Source: Telopea speciosissima | Taxonomy: Eukaryota; Streptophyta; Magnoliopsida; Proteales; Proteaceae | NCBI RefSeq assembly: GCF_018873765.1 | Contig: NC_057920.1 | Location: forward strand, 10,491,307 to 10,555,306 | Length of the DNA: 64,000 bases | Reading direction: 5' to 3' | Shown here: piece after piece, positions 29,160 to 40,200 of the stretch | Layout of the letters: each line of letters starts with the position of its first letter | Numbering within the stretch: the stretch's first letter is position 1 | Translations under genes and position numbers: made by a program | The notes under the pieces: model-generated | Seen by the model: the letters and a program-made list of their open reading frames with translations, nothing else | The model's database searches: none | What the model was told of the DNA's origin: nothing

Positions 29160-30492
29160 GATTTCTTGGTCCCCAGATTGGTGAGGGTAGGCATTGTTTT
29201 CATTCCTGATTAATTTGTAGGTGATTATTGAACAAGATTAGTGTAATGCCTTCATTTTTCCCACTGTCTTCATCTTTTGCATTTTCATTTAATTGCATCT
29301 GCAAGTGTGGTGCTCACATTTACCCATTGTTTCTGTTTCATTGCCTCATAGATTGCTTATCATGTTTCTGTTTTGCATTAGGTATTAATGCAGGCATTCC
29401 CCCTCCCCCTCCCCCTCTTACGGATTGATTTGCTTTTTACAAATACTGGGTTAGGATATATTCAGCTAGAAAGCCTCAAAGTTCGTCTCTGTACCGGTTG
29501 CTTTTGAAGCTTATTGGGTGAAACATTGCCTTGAACTGGTTTGACCAGGTTGGACGGGCCAAAACTCAGTAGGAAATTGATTAGCTGGCGGTTCATAATT
29601 CTCTTTTAACTGATATGGTGGAGGGTTGTGCGTTTCCTCAGGTTTTGGTGTAACATTTAGATTATGCTAACCTACTTTCATTAATAATTTTTTGTTTGGA
29701 GAGGCTTCTTTGAGCAAGCGGCATAGGGAGCAGACCAATGAGGGGCGACAGAACGTTTCATAAATAGGGTGCAAAGAGGTCATTTCATGTGAGGAGAGAG
29801 AGACAGAACGTACCCTCTGCCGGCGGCACAGAAATACCAGTCTCTAATTTTTTTTATGGGATTGTGTTCTCTGTCTGGGAGCTTCTCTTGTTAGACAAAG
29901 GGATATGTAAAATGACCATTGCGCCCTTCCTCATTGATGCCGGGCGCTCCTGGACAGAAGTCATTTTCTCTGTCATTGTGAAAAACAGAAATTTGCACTA
30001 TACCTTTATTTATTTGCATGTTTTATTTTTTATGAAGAAAAAACAAAATATATTAGACCGAAGAGCTACATCCAAGTAGCTAAGAGGTACATAATGTGGC
30101 TGTAGAAGACGACCTTCCCAAACAGGCAATTTAAGAGTGTACAATAGTGATTAAGAGTACGATAGCAGTGTATGAACATAAATGGTGATGCATGCTAATA
30201 CATAGGAGGATATTTGCTTGAATTAGGCTTTGAAATTTTACAGGTGATTAATCCAACCTTTGACATCTTTATCCAACAAACATAATAGCATGCCTAGGTG
30301 GCAAATACTTAAAATTAGACATGTAGGAAAGATTCCTGCCAGGGGCATGCAGGAACCATTTTTTATTCTTACATTTCAACTAATCCATAAAATTGATAAT
30401 GCATATCTAGTGTAATATAAACCCTAATAGTTGGAAAAATAATTTGCCTTCATATGCCAGGTACATAAATATAATAATAATAAAAGGTGTAT
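29160..30492. other. Downstream flank of the TOD1-like gene
   Basis: The 3' untranslated region should start here, but no clear AATAAA placed at a normal distance decides its end. A weak GC-rich fold-back lies near 29865-29965 (CTGTCTGGGAGC pairing with GCTCCTGGACAG). The rest is AT-rich intergenic DNA. Confidence 0.45.
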
Positions 30493-30585
30493 CTAGTGCA
30501 CAAGGCCCTTGCCACTGTGGAGTCTGAGGAGGGTCATAATGTACGCAGCCTTACTCTGCTTTTGCAAAGAGGCTGTTTTCAAGCC
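30493..30585 (+). mobile_element. Au-type SINE fragment
   Basis: AAGGCCCTTGCCACTGTGG, then GGGTCATAATGTACGCAGCC, then GCTTTTGCAAAGAGGCTGTT are in the order found in the body of the plant Au SINE. The tRNA-like head is missing. Confidence 0.7.
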
Positions 30586-31006
30586 ATGCACATAAACATG
30601 AAATAAGTAAACTTGTACTAGCAAAAAAGTTCACTAAACTGGTATGCCTAGAAGGTATCTTTAGACCCTCTCATGCATGCCTATGCAACTTCTAAATGGT
30701 CTACATGTCCTTTTGAATAATATTTTATTTTGTTACTTGGTAAACTCCATTTGAATTGAATTTTTACATGTAATTAAGGGCTTCAGACCCTACTTATTCA
30801 AAAAAATTTGCCCCATCCAATATGACATGGGATGATGGGATAGATATATTTGCTGATCTACAGATACCTTTTAGATCATTTTGACAAGAAAATTTTCTTA
30901 GGAATTATGATTTATTTACTAAACATTAGGAATTAGTAACTACCAGTAAAAGGGCAGTTCAAAATCCAAAAGTGAAGATTTCCCAACTAAGGAGGACGCT
31001 ACCATG

Positions 31007-31212
31007 GGATTAAAATCCTCTGCAGTACGGGCCTGAGAGCTCGACACGTGGAAGAAGCATCATTCAACGGTGCAAGCTTGAAGCAAGATAATGTTTTTTC
31101 TTTTCTTTCTTCTTGAGCTCAACACCGTTACATGTCGTATCTTGCACATGTCGAGCTCTCAAGCTCACACTGCACCTCAAGATTATGGCATTACAGAGGA
31201 TTTTTTTCTCAT
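31007..31212. mobile_element. Fold-back Mutator-like element with imperfect TSD
   Basis: CCTGAGAGCTCGACACGTGG on the left pairs with CACATGTCGAGCTCTCAAG on the right, and AAAATCCTCTG near the left end pairs with CAGAGGATTTTT at the right. TACCATG directly flanks both sides (31000-31006 and 31213-31219). That gives a 7-bp perfect core of a likely 9-bp TSD. Confidence 0.7.
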
Positions 31213-31828
31213 TACCATGTTTGTCTTTTGCCTTTCTTTGTTTTAACTAATTTTATTTCATATGGTCTTGAAAAGAAGTGCTGGTTAGACATGCTCATGC
31301 CTATTGGGGCTATTATGTTTAATCACACACGGGCACACATGGATGTAGAGAGAGAGAGAGAGAGCTTAATGGATTTCAAGTTGGCGTATATGATTGAAGC
31401 AGCAGGAATATAACTTCAACCTGGGTAGCAACCAATTTTTTTTTCCGAGACAATCTTTAATTATTTTTATAGATCGTACTCTAAGTCTATTCTAAGGGTG
31501 AGGAAAGGTGTGAAACAGGAGGCTTGGGCCAAATGCGCTAAGCACTTGTGTTCACGTGGAAACCTTCATCTAAAGTTTCATTCGACCTGTTACCTGTTCA
31601 TTCATTAAGTCAGTTTAGTTAATAATGGTATCTACTTTATGAAATTATTGTGATGCAAGGAAAGGTGCTTTCTGTCATGGGTCAAGAATTTTGTTGTGAA
31701 GCCAGGCCTAACCCCCATAGCATTTACATTTGTAAACCCCACTCTTACCAAGGTGATGGTCTCATAGACTCACAAGTGGGATTAACAACTTTTTTTTCCC
31801 TCTTGTTTTTGACAGATAAGTCTCATGA

Positions 31829-31925
31829 AAGGCCCGCCACTCCAGAGTCTGGAGTGGGTCGTCATAATGATCGCAATCTTACTTCTGTTTTCGTAGAGAG
31901 ACTGATTCCAAATTTGAACTCAGAA
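31829..31925 (+). mobile_element. Au-type SINE fragment, second copy
   Basis: AAGGCCCGCCACTCCAGAGT, GGTCGTCATAATGATCGCAA and GTAGAGAGACTGATTCCAAA follow the Au SINE body order with more changes than the copy at 30493. The tRNA-like head was not recognised. Confidence 0.6.
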
Positions 31926-32123
31926 TAGTCATAATGGAGCAACCTTTACCATTACATCAAAGCCCACCTTCTTCTGTATAGTGTAAGAGTGGTTTTTAAA
32001 AGCCCTTGGCGATTCATCCTGAAAATGAAAGTTCTCTTCTAGACCAAAATGCATTTGCTATCCTCTGAACTCTCAGAGCACCGGAGGATAGGGGTTCTAT
32101 GATCAAGGAATCGGTATTTGAAT

Positions 32124-32313
32124 GAATTTTTTTCCTATGCGGTTTCCTAACCAGTGTGGTTCCCTAGTGCCTCTCACAAGAGGAGGGTGGATCTCACCCA
32201 AGCAAAGTGTTCGGTCAGGTGTCCTAGGTGGGTCCCATTCCCCTCTTGTGAGAGGCACTAGGGAACCGTACCGGTCAGGGAACCATAGACGATAACGATT
32301 CTTGGGTCCATTC
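32124..32313. mobile_element. Fold-back Mutator-like MITE, family B copy 1
   Basis: The inverted arms include GGTTCCCTAGTGCCTCTCAC and its complement GTGAGAGGCACTAGGGAACC. Ends begin GAATTTTT / GAATGGAC. A perfect 9-bp TSD TATTTGAAT lies at 32115-32123 and 32314-32322. A second copy is at about 55789-55958. Confidence 0.88.
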
Positions 32314-32322
32314 TATTTGAAT

Positions 32323-33383
32323 CGGGGCCGATCCGATTACGATTTTTAAGACACTGCTTGTATGTGACTGTGTGACATTGGGTTTGTTAAAAAATTCAGG
32401 TGAAGGGTGCATGGAAGGATCTTTATCCACTCCAGTTCCCTGGGTGGAGTCCAACCCCATATTAGAGGGACTGGAGAATTGGACCGATGCAATATCGTGA
32501 AGAGTGAAGGAGAAAGAGAAGGAGAGATGCCTTCTTTTTGCTGCATATCATTGGCATTGACTCGCTTGTCCAAATGTCTTTGGAAAGTTCGCTTTTACTG
32601 TCTCAGACTAAGAAGCCCTTCTGGCCTTCTCCTCGCGAAACTAAACGATGTTCCGATTTCCAACTCTTTCTTCCATCGCTAATGGACGTTTCTTCTGGAT
32701 ATCCTTCTGTGAATCTCGAAGCTCTCTCTATTTTCTCGTGAGAGATCGATGACGGATCAACTTTCAGATCTGAGCAGAGATACCGATATTGTTTAAAAAA
32801 AAAAAACCCTGATTTTTCTGCTTTCGAAGAAGTCCCATTTCTTAATGAATTTAAATATCATTGAACTGTTACTAAGAACTAAGACCAATGGCAATGGGCT
32901 TTGTTCAATCAACTCCTTGAAACTCTGATTCAAAATTTATTTTTTCTTTGTTTTTACCTGAAAATTGGATGTGCATTGGCCAATAGGTGGGTGGTTCAAG
33001 TAGATTTGGACGGGCAGAGGTGAGGGTTTACTGTTTAGTGTTTACACAATCTATTTTCATGGTCTGTGGTTATTGTAAATAGAAACTTTGATATTTTAAC
33101 GGGTTTTCTTCCCATCACCATGTCTAGTGAAGTATCTCGTGGTTTTGTAAATAGAAATATTTTCTTCTCGATCACTATGTCTAGTGAAGTATAATAAGTG
33201 TATAACGTTTCGTTATTTGTCACATGACAGTACATGGGTTAGTCCATGAGATAAAAGAACAGATAAACATCTCATTGATTCAATTTCAATTTAAAATGAG
33301 TAGAGGAAGTACCTAAAATTGCAAAAGATGTCATTTTATATTTTATATCCATCTACGTTGGATGACATTTTGGTAAGAATCGA
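32323..33383. other. Intergenic DNA with an exon-like patch
   Basis: About 32487-32760 is less AT-rich and looks like expressed plant sequence (purine-rich leader, then CTTCTCCTCGCG and TCTCGAAGCTCTC), with short open frames. No recognisable protein or splice-linked partner was found; it may be a fragment of a promoter or 5' leader. The rest is AT-rich intergenic DNA. Confidence 0.35.
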
Positions 33384-33520
33384 GTTTTCCTCTACCCACC
33401 GTGGGTGTCGGATGGGTGAGAGAGGGCATCGTGAGGGTGTTTTGAAAATGTTAAAATCCTATAGGGGTTTGTGAACCTTAGGATAGTGGGTGAACCGTCC
33501 TCCATGGGTAGAGGGAAACT
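33384..33520. repeat. CCCTAGGATGGTGGGTGA repeat, copy 2, with inverted ends
   Basis: AGTTTTCCTCTACCCACC at the left is the inverse of GGGTAGAGGGAAACT at the right. The centre has ATAGGGGTTTGTGAACC, as in the copies at 14935, 58338 and 63511. No TSD was resolved. Confidence 0.65.
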
Positions 33521-35147
33521 TTGTCCTTCTAGTAATATTATTAAAACTTGAATCAGAGTTTGAACAGTTACCCTCATTTACTTTGGACATTGAGATGTAT
33601 GTGAAATCCTTTATAACATGAAGTAACTCATATACTATCATTAAGCAAATAGTGAAGTGTTATACTTCACAAGGCATAATGATGCCTAAAAGGTTTAAAT
33701 TATTTAAGATGAGTACCCAAAGAAACATAAATAAACAAATAGATTCTCCACTTTTTTGAGTACTCAATTAAAGTGGAAGATTCAATTTAAAATCCTGAAA
33801 CCTTGAATTCTTGGCTAAATTGATCCTTCTTTCCTAATAAACAGATTTCCCCCTTTTTCGGTGCTCTTTGCCTTGTGATGGAATCTTTTGAGTATCCCTG
33901 TAATCTAATTGCTCTCAAAAACCCAGTTAAATTTTTTAACAAGAACCCCACATAACAGTTTAGATCTTTGTGTTGTCTGACACAATTACCCTTCCCATAA
34001 AATTTTATAAAGGAAACTATAGTTCTAAGACAAAGATTTCAATTTTAAATCAAGGAGACACATGGGTCTCTACACCAACCTAGAATTTTTTTTTGTTCTG
34101 TTTTGGCTAAAATCTATGCAACATGGAAGTTGGTGTTTTTATATATTGGATTTTCATATTATTATTTTTTTTAAAATTTTTGCTAGAGTTACCAATTAAG
34201 AATGTCATCAAAAAGTTGATAATTTCATCAAAGCCACAAGCATGTCTGTCAGGTTTTATTTCAAAATTTGGTTTACCAGTGGCTCAGAAATTTTCTTTTA
34301 AAAAAAAAAAATTACCAGTTTACATGAGCATTGAAAACTACCCCCTATCTTGCCTAACCGACAAAATAAAAAATAGACATTACAAAAGATAAAATAGAAG
34401 TTTCACTTGTTTATTTATTATATAGAAATTAAAATTTCTAACTTCTAGTGGCACATAATGATCCTTCAAGATATATTATTTTATCATGTCTTTACAAGGT
34501 TGAGTTAGTTTCATGGATCATTTTTTAAGAATTTTAAACCAAAGAAGTTTTCAATTAAACAAATTCATTAAGTGGGTGGCTTTAGTATACTTCTTCATTA
34601 AGTAGAGACCAAATTAAAGGTTGTTTGGTTCAGTTCATAGTTTTGTATAAATTAATTGAATTTAGGTTTTCCCCTACACAAGTCAATGAAAATTATAGAA
34701 TCTATAATTTTTGGAAAGGATATAAGATTAAGAAGGAGAGGGATCCACACATTGCCTTTTTATATTGATATCATACACGTTTAGAGGGGGAGAGGGGTTT
34801 CAGTAGATGTCCATTCATATACATGGGATCCGCCTCACTAAATGAAAAGAGAGAAAAAGAGAGACAGTGAGGGGGCATGTACATTCCTGATTATCAGTGT
34901 AATGACTTAAAAATCAGATTGGATTGACCTAATTTAGATCGAAATTGGTCGAAGCTGATCTTGAATTCCTGCCGATCTGGGTTAGGTTGATTCTATATGA
35001 AAAATAGGGTTCAAGTGTTTTTAAGTCAATTCCTATCGATTTTGGATAGAGTTAAGGTGTTTTAAGCAAATTCCTATCGATTCTAGATTGACTTGAATTG
35101 GTCGAGATTGATCCAAATCGCCATTTCAAGTTTTTAAACACTGTTAG
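33521..35147. other. Intergenic DNA with a GATC/ATTG-type degenerate repeat
   Basis: AT-rich DNA. About 34905-35130 has the same style as 3120-3410 (variants on TCGATTNNAATTGGTCGA). No gene was recognised. Confidence 0.4.
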
Positions 35148-35584
35148 TAGAGGTGTAAGTTGGCCTTGTGAACTCGAGCCCGCTTTGAGCTCGAACAGGG
35201 CCTAGGCTGGGTTTTTCAGCCCCGTAGGGTAAGCTGTATTTCAGGCAGGAGGTCAGGCCAGGCTAGGTTTAGCCCAATTGGTTTTTTTACAACTATATAT
35301 TAAGGGGGAGCGCAAGGGCCACGTGTGCGGCAACCAATGAGAGCGAGCGCATTGGCATCTTAAGGGGTGAGATTTTCATCGGACACAAAATGGTAAAAAA
35401 ATAGTGTCAGCCCAGTCTAGCTAAAATAAAGATCAATCAGAGCCAAGGTGGTCTAAACTGGCCTGATCAAGATCAATCAAACCCAAGCTGGGTCAGACTA
35501 TGCTGAGCCCGACAAGATTGAGCCTGAACTGAACTAAGAAAACTCAAGGTTGGACTGGGTCAACCTGGCCGTGTTTCACTCCTA
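35148..35584. mobile_element. hAT-type element with imperfect 8-bp TSD
   Basis: It starts TAGAGGTGTAAGTTGGCC and ends with the complement of TAGGAGTGAAACACGGCC. The flanking 8-mers ACTGTTAG (35140-35147) and ACTGCCAG (35585-35592) differ at two positions. The interior is GC-rich and repetitive, like the element at 4232. Confidence 0.8.
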
Positions 35585-35700
35585 ACTGCCAGACTTTTTA
35601 GCTAAGATAAAGCTCTCACATCACAGATTTACAGTACCACACTGTTATTATTTTGTACCCTAATTGGTATTATTATTATTATTAACACAGAGGGGTGACC

Positions 35701-35722
35701 ACTCTCTCTCTCTCTCTCTCTC
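35701..35722. repeat. (CT)n microsatellite
   Basis: About ten CT dinucleotides. A tetranucleotide GAAA run lies nearby at about 35887-35910. Confidence 0.8.
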
Positions 35723-36639
35723 CCCCTTTTCTGGTAAGCGGAAGACCCTTAGGTGGCCAAAACACAACCAACAAACTGCCGCACATATCCAGCTCGATCC
35801 GATTGCTACCTACTCTTTGGACTAAAATACTGATTAGACTGATAGATTCATGTGCTTAATCTTTTAGGCTTTTCTGCAACTCCAATAAGAAAGAAAGAAA
35901 GAAAGAAAGGCATTAAAGATTGAAGCAACGAAATCTCCTTCGTCAATCAAAAACAAAAAAAAGCAGCTTTTCAAAGCCTATCCCTATCAAGTATCAACGA
36001 CAAAAAAAAGATGGGGTCCCTCCCTACCCACCTTACCGCACCCACAATTTTCTTCCTTTCGTATCGTTCTTGCTAAAGGTCAAGCTCATAAAAACATATT
36101 TTATTCCCTGATTCTGTGACAAACGTTACTAACTTAGACACTGTAGGACAATTCAGGTATCGCCATCTCCTAATTCCTGAAAGAGATTAGCCAAAAGAAA
36201 ACCCACAAAAAACCCATCTCTCCTTTGAAGCATCCAATGTTATCTCCTTTATCCTTCTTCACCTTTCAGCCCTTTTGAGGACCCTTTTCTCCTCTCCTTA
36301 ATGCTCTTTACTTCATTCACATACCCCACCTTTGTTCTCATTAGTATCAAATCCTCTGCTTTAACAATAGTAGTAGTATCCAACACATCTACGTCAAAGC
36401 AAATCTCTGATTCTCTCTACCTTTCTCATCTTTAATGGTTACAACTTATTAAAGAGTAAATGGCCATAACTTGGAAAACTAATAAGAGAAGACCTGGGTG
36501 CAGGAAAGGGAGGGTCACCAACTCCCACTTGTTTTCCAACGAAAAAAGACTTTAATAAGAGAAGAGAATTTAAGGAAATAGAATGTGGGGTGTTTGGGTT
36601 ATTTATATCTTTTCCTACACGCACAGCCATTAATTCCTT

Positions 36640-37285
36640 CCTTTCATTTGTCTTGACCTTTTAGAATCTAGTAGAGAAAACTGTCTACTTTGGACATTGA
36701 CCTTGGACTCTACTCTGTGACTTTCTCCAATGGTATTAAAGGTCACAAACTGATGTTCTTCTTTTAATGCAAAAAGTTTACCATTAAAAAAGTTTCCATC
36801 CCATTTTTTTTTTTGTGTCGAAAAAAAGTTGCGAAGTTGGGATTCCCTGGGAGAGGTTAGAGAGAGTAGTCAAAAGTTTCCAGTAGTACTTATGAATTTA
36901 AGTAAGCCTTTTTTTAGTGATGTTTTGTTCAGATCCTGTTCTCACCGAATGATCTCCTTCGAGTAGTGAGGGAGTTCTTCTTCGAAGTGGATTGCTGCCG
37001 TGCAATTTTTAGTCTAATTGGGATTATCTCAGAACGCATTTGTTTATTTGACTGCTGGTTTTGGGTTCTTTGCTTCATCTTTTCAATACCCAGTCTGGGA
37101 CTCTGGGTAAGTACTCTGTGTGTGTGAATGTGGTTTCATTTTCGCTTCCGTTAGTAGAGAGTTTTTTCTGTGAATCTGTGATGCTAATAAATGTTTTTCC
37201 CTGTCTGTTTTATCTCCTTTCTGGAAACTTACTCTTTCTGATGAAAAACTTGTTGGATTTTCAGTTATTGTGGACGATTTCGACA
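36640..37285 (+). promoter_or_regulatory. Promoter and 5' leader of the DUF547 gene, with leader intron
   Basis: Pyrimidine-rich, non-repetitive DNA. A GT-AG pair CTGGGTAAGT (donor at about 37108) and GGATTTTCAG (acceptor ending 37263) fits an intron inside the 5' leader, placing the ATG at 37286 shortly after the acceptor. No TATA box was chosen with confidence. Confidence 0.5.
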
Positions 37286-40200
37286 ATGGGGTTTGATTCG
37301 CTTGAGGCGAGTTATGGTAAGGAAATGCTTGGAGTTAAGTGGCATGATTCTTCTTTGAATCTGTCGAACTGTATGGAAAGGGCTTCACGACACAAGCGTT
37401 CGAAGAGGTAGCTTAATCCATCGCAAGTTTTTTACTTTCTCTCTTATTTTCGGATAAGATTCTGAAGTGGGTTTTGGAGAGATTAAAACTATAAGAGCTT
37501 CAACTGTTAAATGTGTGTGTAACCTCAAAGGGTTGCAAGACTTCAAGTTCAAGCACAAGAGTACAGTCTATTTGCCCTCGACCATATGTCTAGTGGATCA
37601 AAATTTCTCTCGAATTTCGTCTACCCAAATATGAAAGCAGAGACTCTGTAAAGATAGGGAATTAGGATTTCCTCCTATAAGAACTTTTGTGTATCTGGGT
37701 ATTTAGTCGTTAACCCTCTCTTTGCTTCTGTTCTTCTTCTTCTTATTCCTCCTCTGCCATTTATTTAGGTACGTTAGAACGTTATTTTTTTTTAACTACA
37801 AAAAGAAGGGGGGGGGGGTGTCTGTTTTCATAATTGCCTCTGGGTGTTCTAACAAACATGAATCCATCTGGTTTGTATTTGTACTGGGATTCTAGGGTTG
37901 GCCATTGCTTTTGAAGCAATCAGAAACACCTTCTTAATCTGGAATTCTTCGTGTAGATTCTATTGTGACTCTTTCCCCCCAACCCCCTCTTTTTTCGTAG
38001 AATATTGAGATTAATTGTTAATGTGTTGCAATGGCAGTTATCCTGATAAGAGACTCAAGGAAGATGTTATGAGTACTAACACTGAAACACCTCGTCGACT
38101 AAAATTGGTAAGTTCAGACTCCAATGCTCACCTCCCCTCTCATTAAACCCTTTGAACTTGGAATTCTAGAATGTTGGTGCGAGGGCTCTTTCTTGGATAT
38201 AGGATACAAAGCCCTTTGTCACCATGTCTTTCTGGTCTTGTTTTCGTTATTTATTTGTTTGTTCATTCAACTAAATAACTAGATAGTCGACCAGAAGATA
38301 ACTTCTTTCTGGAGTATAATTTTTGCAACCGTTTTCCAAGTTCTTAACTTTAGATTTTGTTTGGTACAAGGACATGGGACAAGGGAAGGGCCACACTGAA
38401 CCCAAGGAGAACCAATCTCGGTTGGGAGCACAAAGCTCTTTGAAGCAAGAGGTATGGAGCTGAACTTGTATCTTCAGAATATATAGAACTTATTAGATCT
38501 ACAAGGCTATGAAAATATTTGGCATTTGATTTTCTGAAGTTTAGGTTGCCTAGGTGTAATTGTGACAAAAAAATGTCTTGTTCATTCTCAATCTCCACTC
38601 CTTAAATTTCTAACAATTAAGAGGATGTGCCTTCTAACACCTATAGTAAATCTTTTGTGATTCCAAAATATGACAAGTCCAAGTCTCAATGGAATGATCC
38701 ATGTGGTCTGTGAGGTCTAGGTTTTGTGGTTGATTCCTCTTCCCAACCCCCACCCCATCCCATACCAAAGGAAATAAAATAGATGTAAAAATAATTTCTG
38801 AACAGGATTTGGCCTCTTACGCAGATTTTACAGCTTGAGAAACGATTACAAGATCAATTTGTGGTTCGGAGTGCACTAGAAAAGGCATTGGGCTATAGGT
38901 CTTCCTCATATGATATTTCAAATGAGAATTCAATGCCAAAGGTAGTTCTTTCCTGTCCTCTCAATTTCATGGGCAGATAAGGATTTCTTGTGACTGTAGG
39001 ATAAGATGGATCATGGTTAAAGTAGCATTCCCATCTTTCACTACTAGCATGCTGTTTAAAGTTACTCATGGAGTCCTAGATGACATGAATTTTGTTTAAA
39101 TATCAGTCTATTTTTCTAATGAATAATTTCATTGTCATTCTTTATTGCTATATATTAATTATTAACTCAATTTATCTTGCTTCAACCAACCAACATGACC
39201 TTCTTTAAATTCAGCCTGCCAAGGAACTCATCAGAGAAATTGCTGTGCTAGAGTTGGAAGTTGTGTATTTGGAACAATATCTTCTCTCACTGTACCGTAA
39301 AGCTTTTGACCAGCAAATGTCTACCTTATCTCCATCTACCATGGAGGAAAGAATAAAATCACCTTCATTCGCACAGAAAGATATGTTTGTGAAAGTTTCT
39401 GGACATGATATATCCTCAGAGAGAGAGAATTCAGCTGTTCATTCAGCTCGTCCACCATTACACCTAGACTCAATTGGCAAGCTGCAGAAGGATTTCAGTG
39501 ATATCGGGAGTGCTGAAAAGCTGTTAGATTCTGGCATTCACCGCAGCCATTCTTCTTTATCTCAACGTTCGGTTTTTATGACAAGGACCTCTCCACCAAT
39601 GGATACTCTAGATAGAGCTTTACGAGCATGCCATTCTCAACCCTTGTCAATGGAGGTAGTTTGATATCTGGTACATTTTCAGATGGCCTGTAACATTCAA
39701 CAATTTATAGGACTCTTCTGATTGTGACTTGTGATGGTTTATCTACAGCATGCGCAGGATACCACTTCAAATGTAATCAGTTTGGCAGAACATCTTGGTA
39801 CACGTATAGCTGATCATATTCCTGAGACACCTAACAGGCTTTCCGAGGATATGATCAAGTGCATGTCAGCTATATATTGCAAGCTTGCAGAACCCCCTCT
39901 GATGCATAATGGCCTTTCATCTTCTCCTTTCTCATCCTTGTCATCAGTGAGTGCCTTTTCTCCACGGGATCAGTATGATTTATGGAGCCCTCACTGCAGG
40001 AAAGATTCTACTTTTGATGCACCATTAGATAATCCTTTCCATGTGGAAGGATTGACAGAGTTCAGTGGACCTTACAGCATAATGGTAGAGATACCATGGA
40101 TTTGTAGGGACAATCAGAAACTGAATGACATTGATGACATGTTGCAAAATTTTAGGTGAGCAATTTGGACAATCCTTCAAACCTTTCTGTACAAGCTTCT

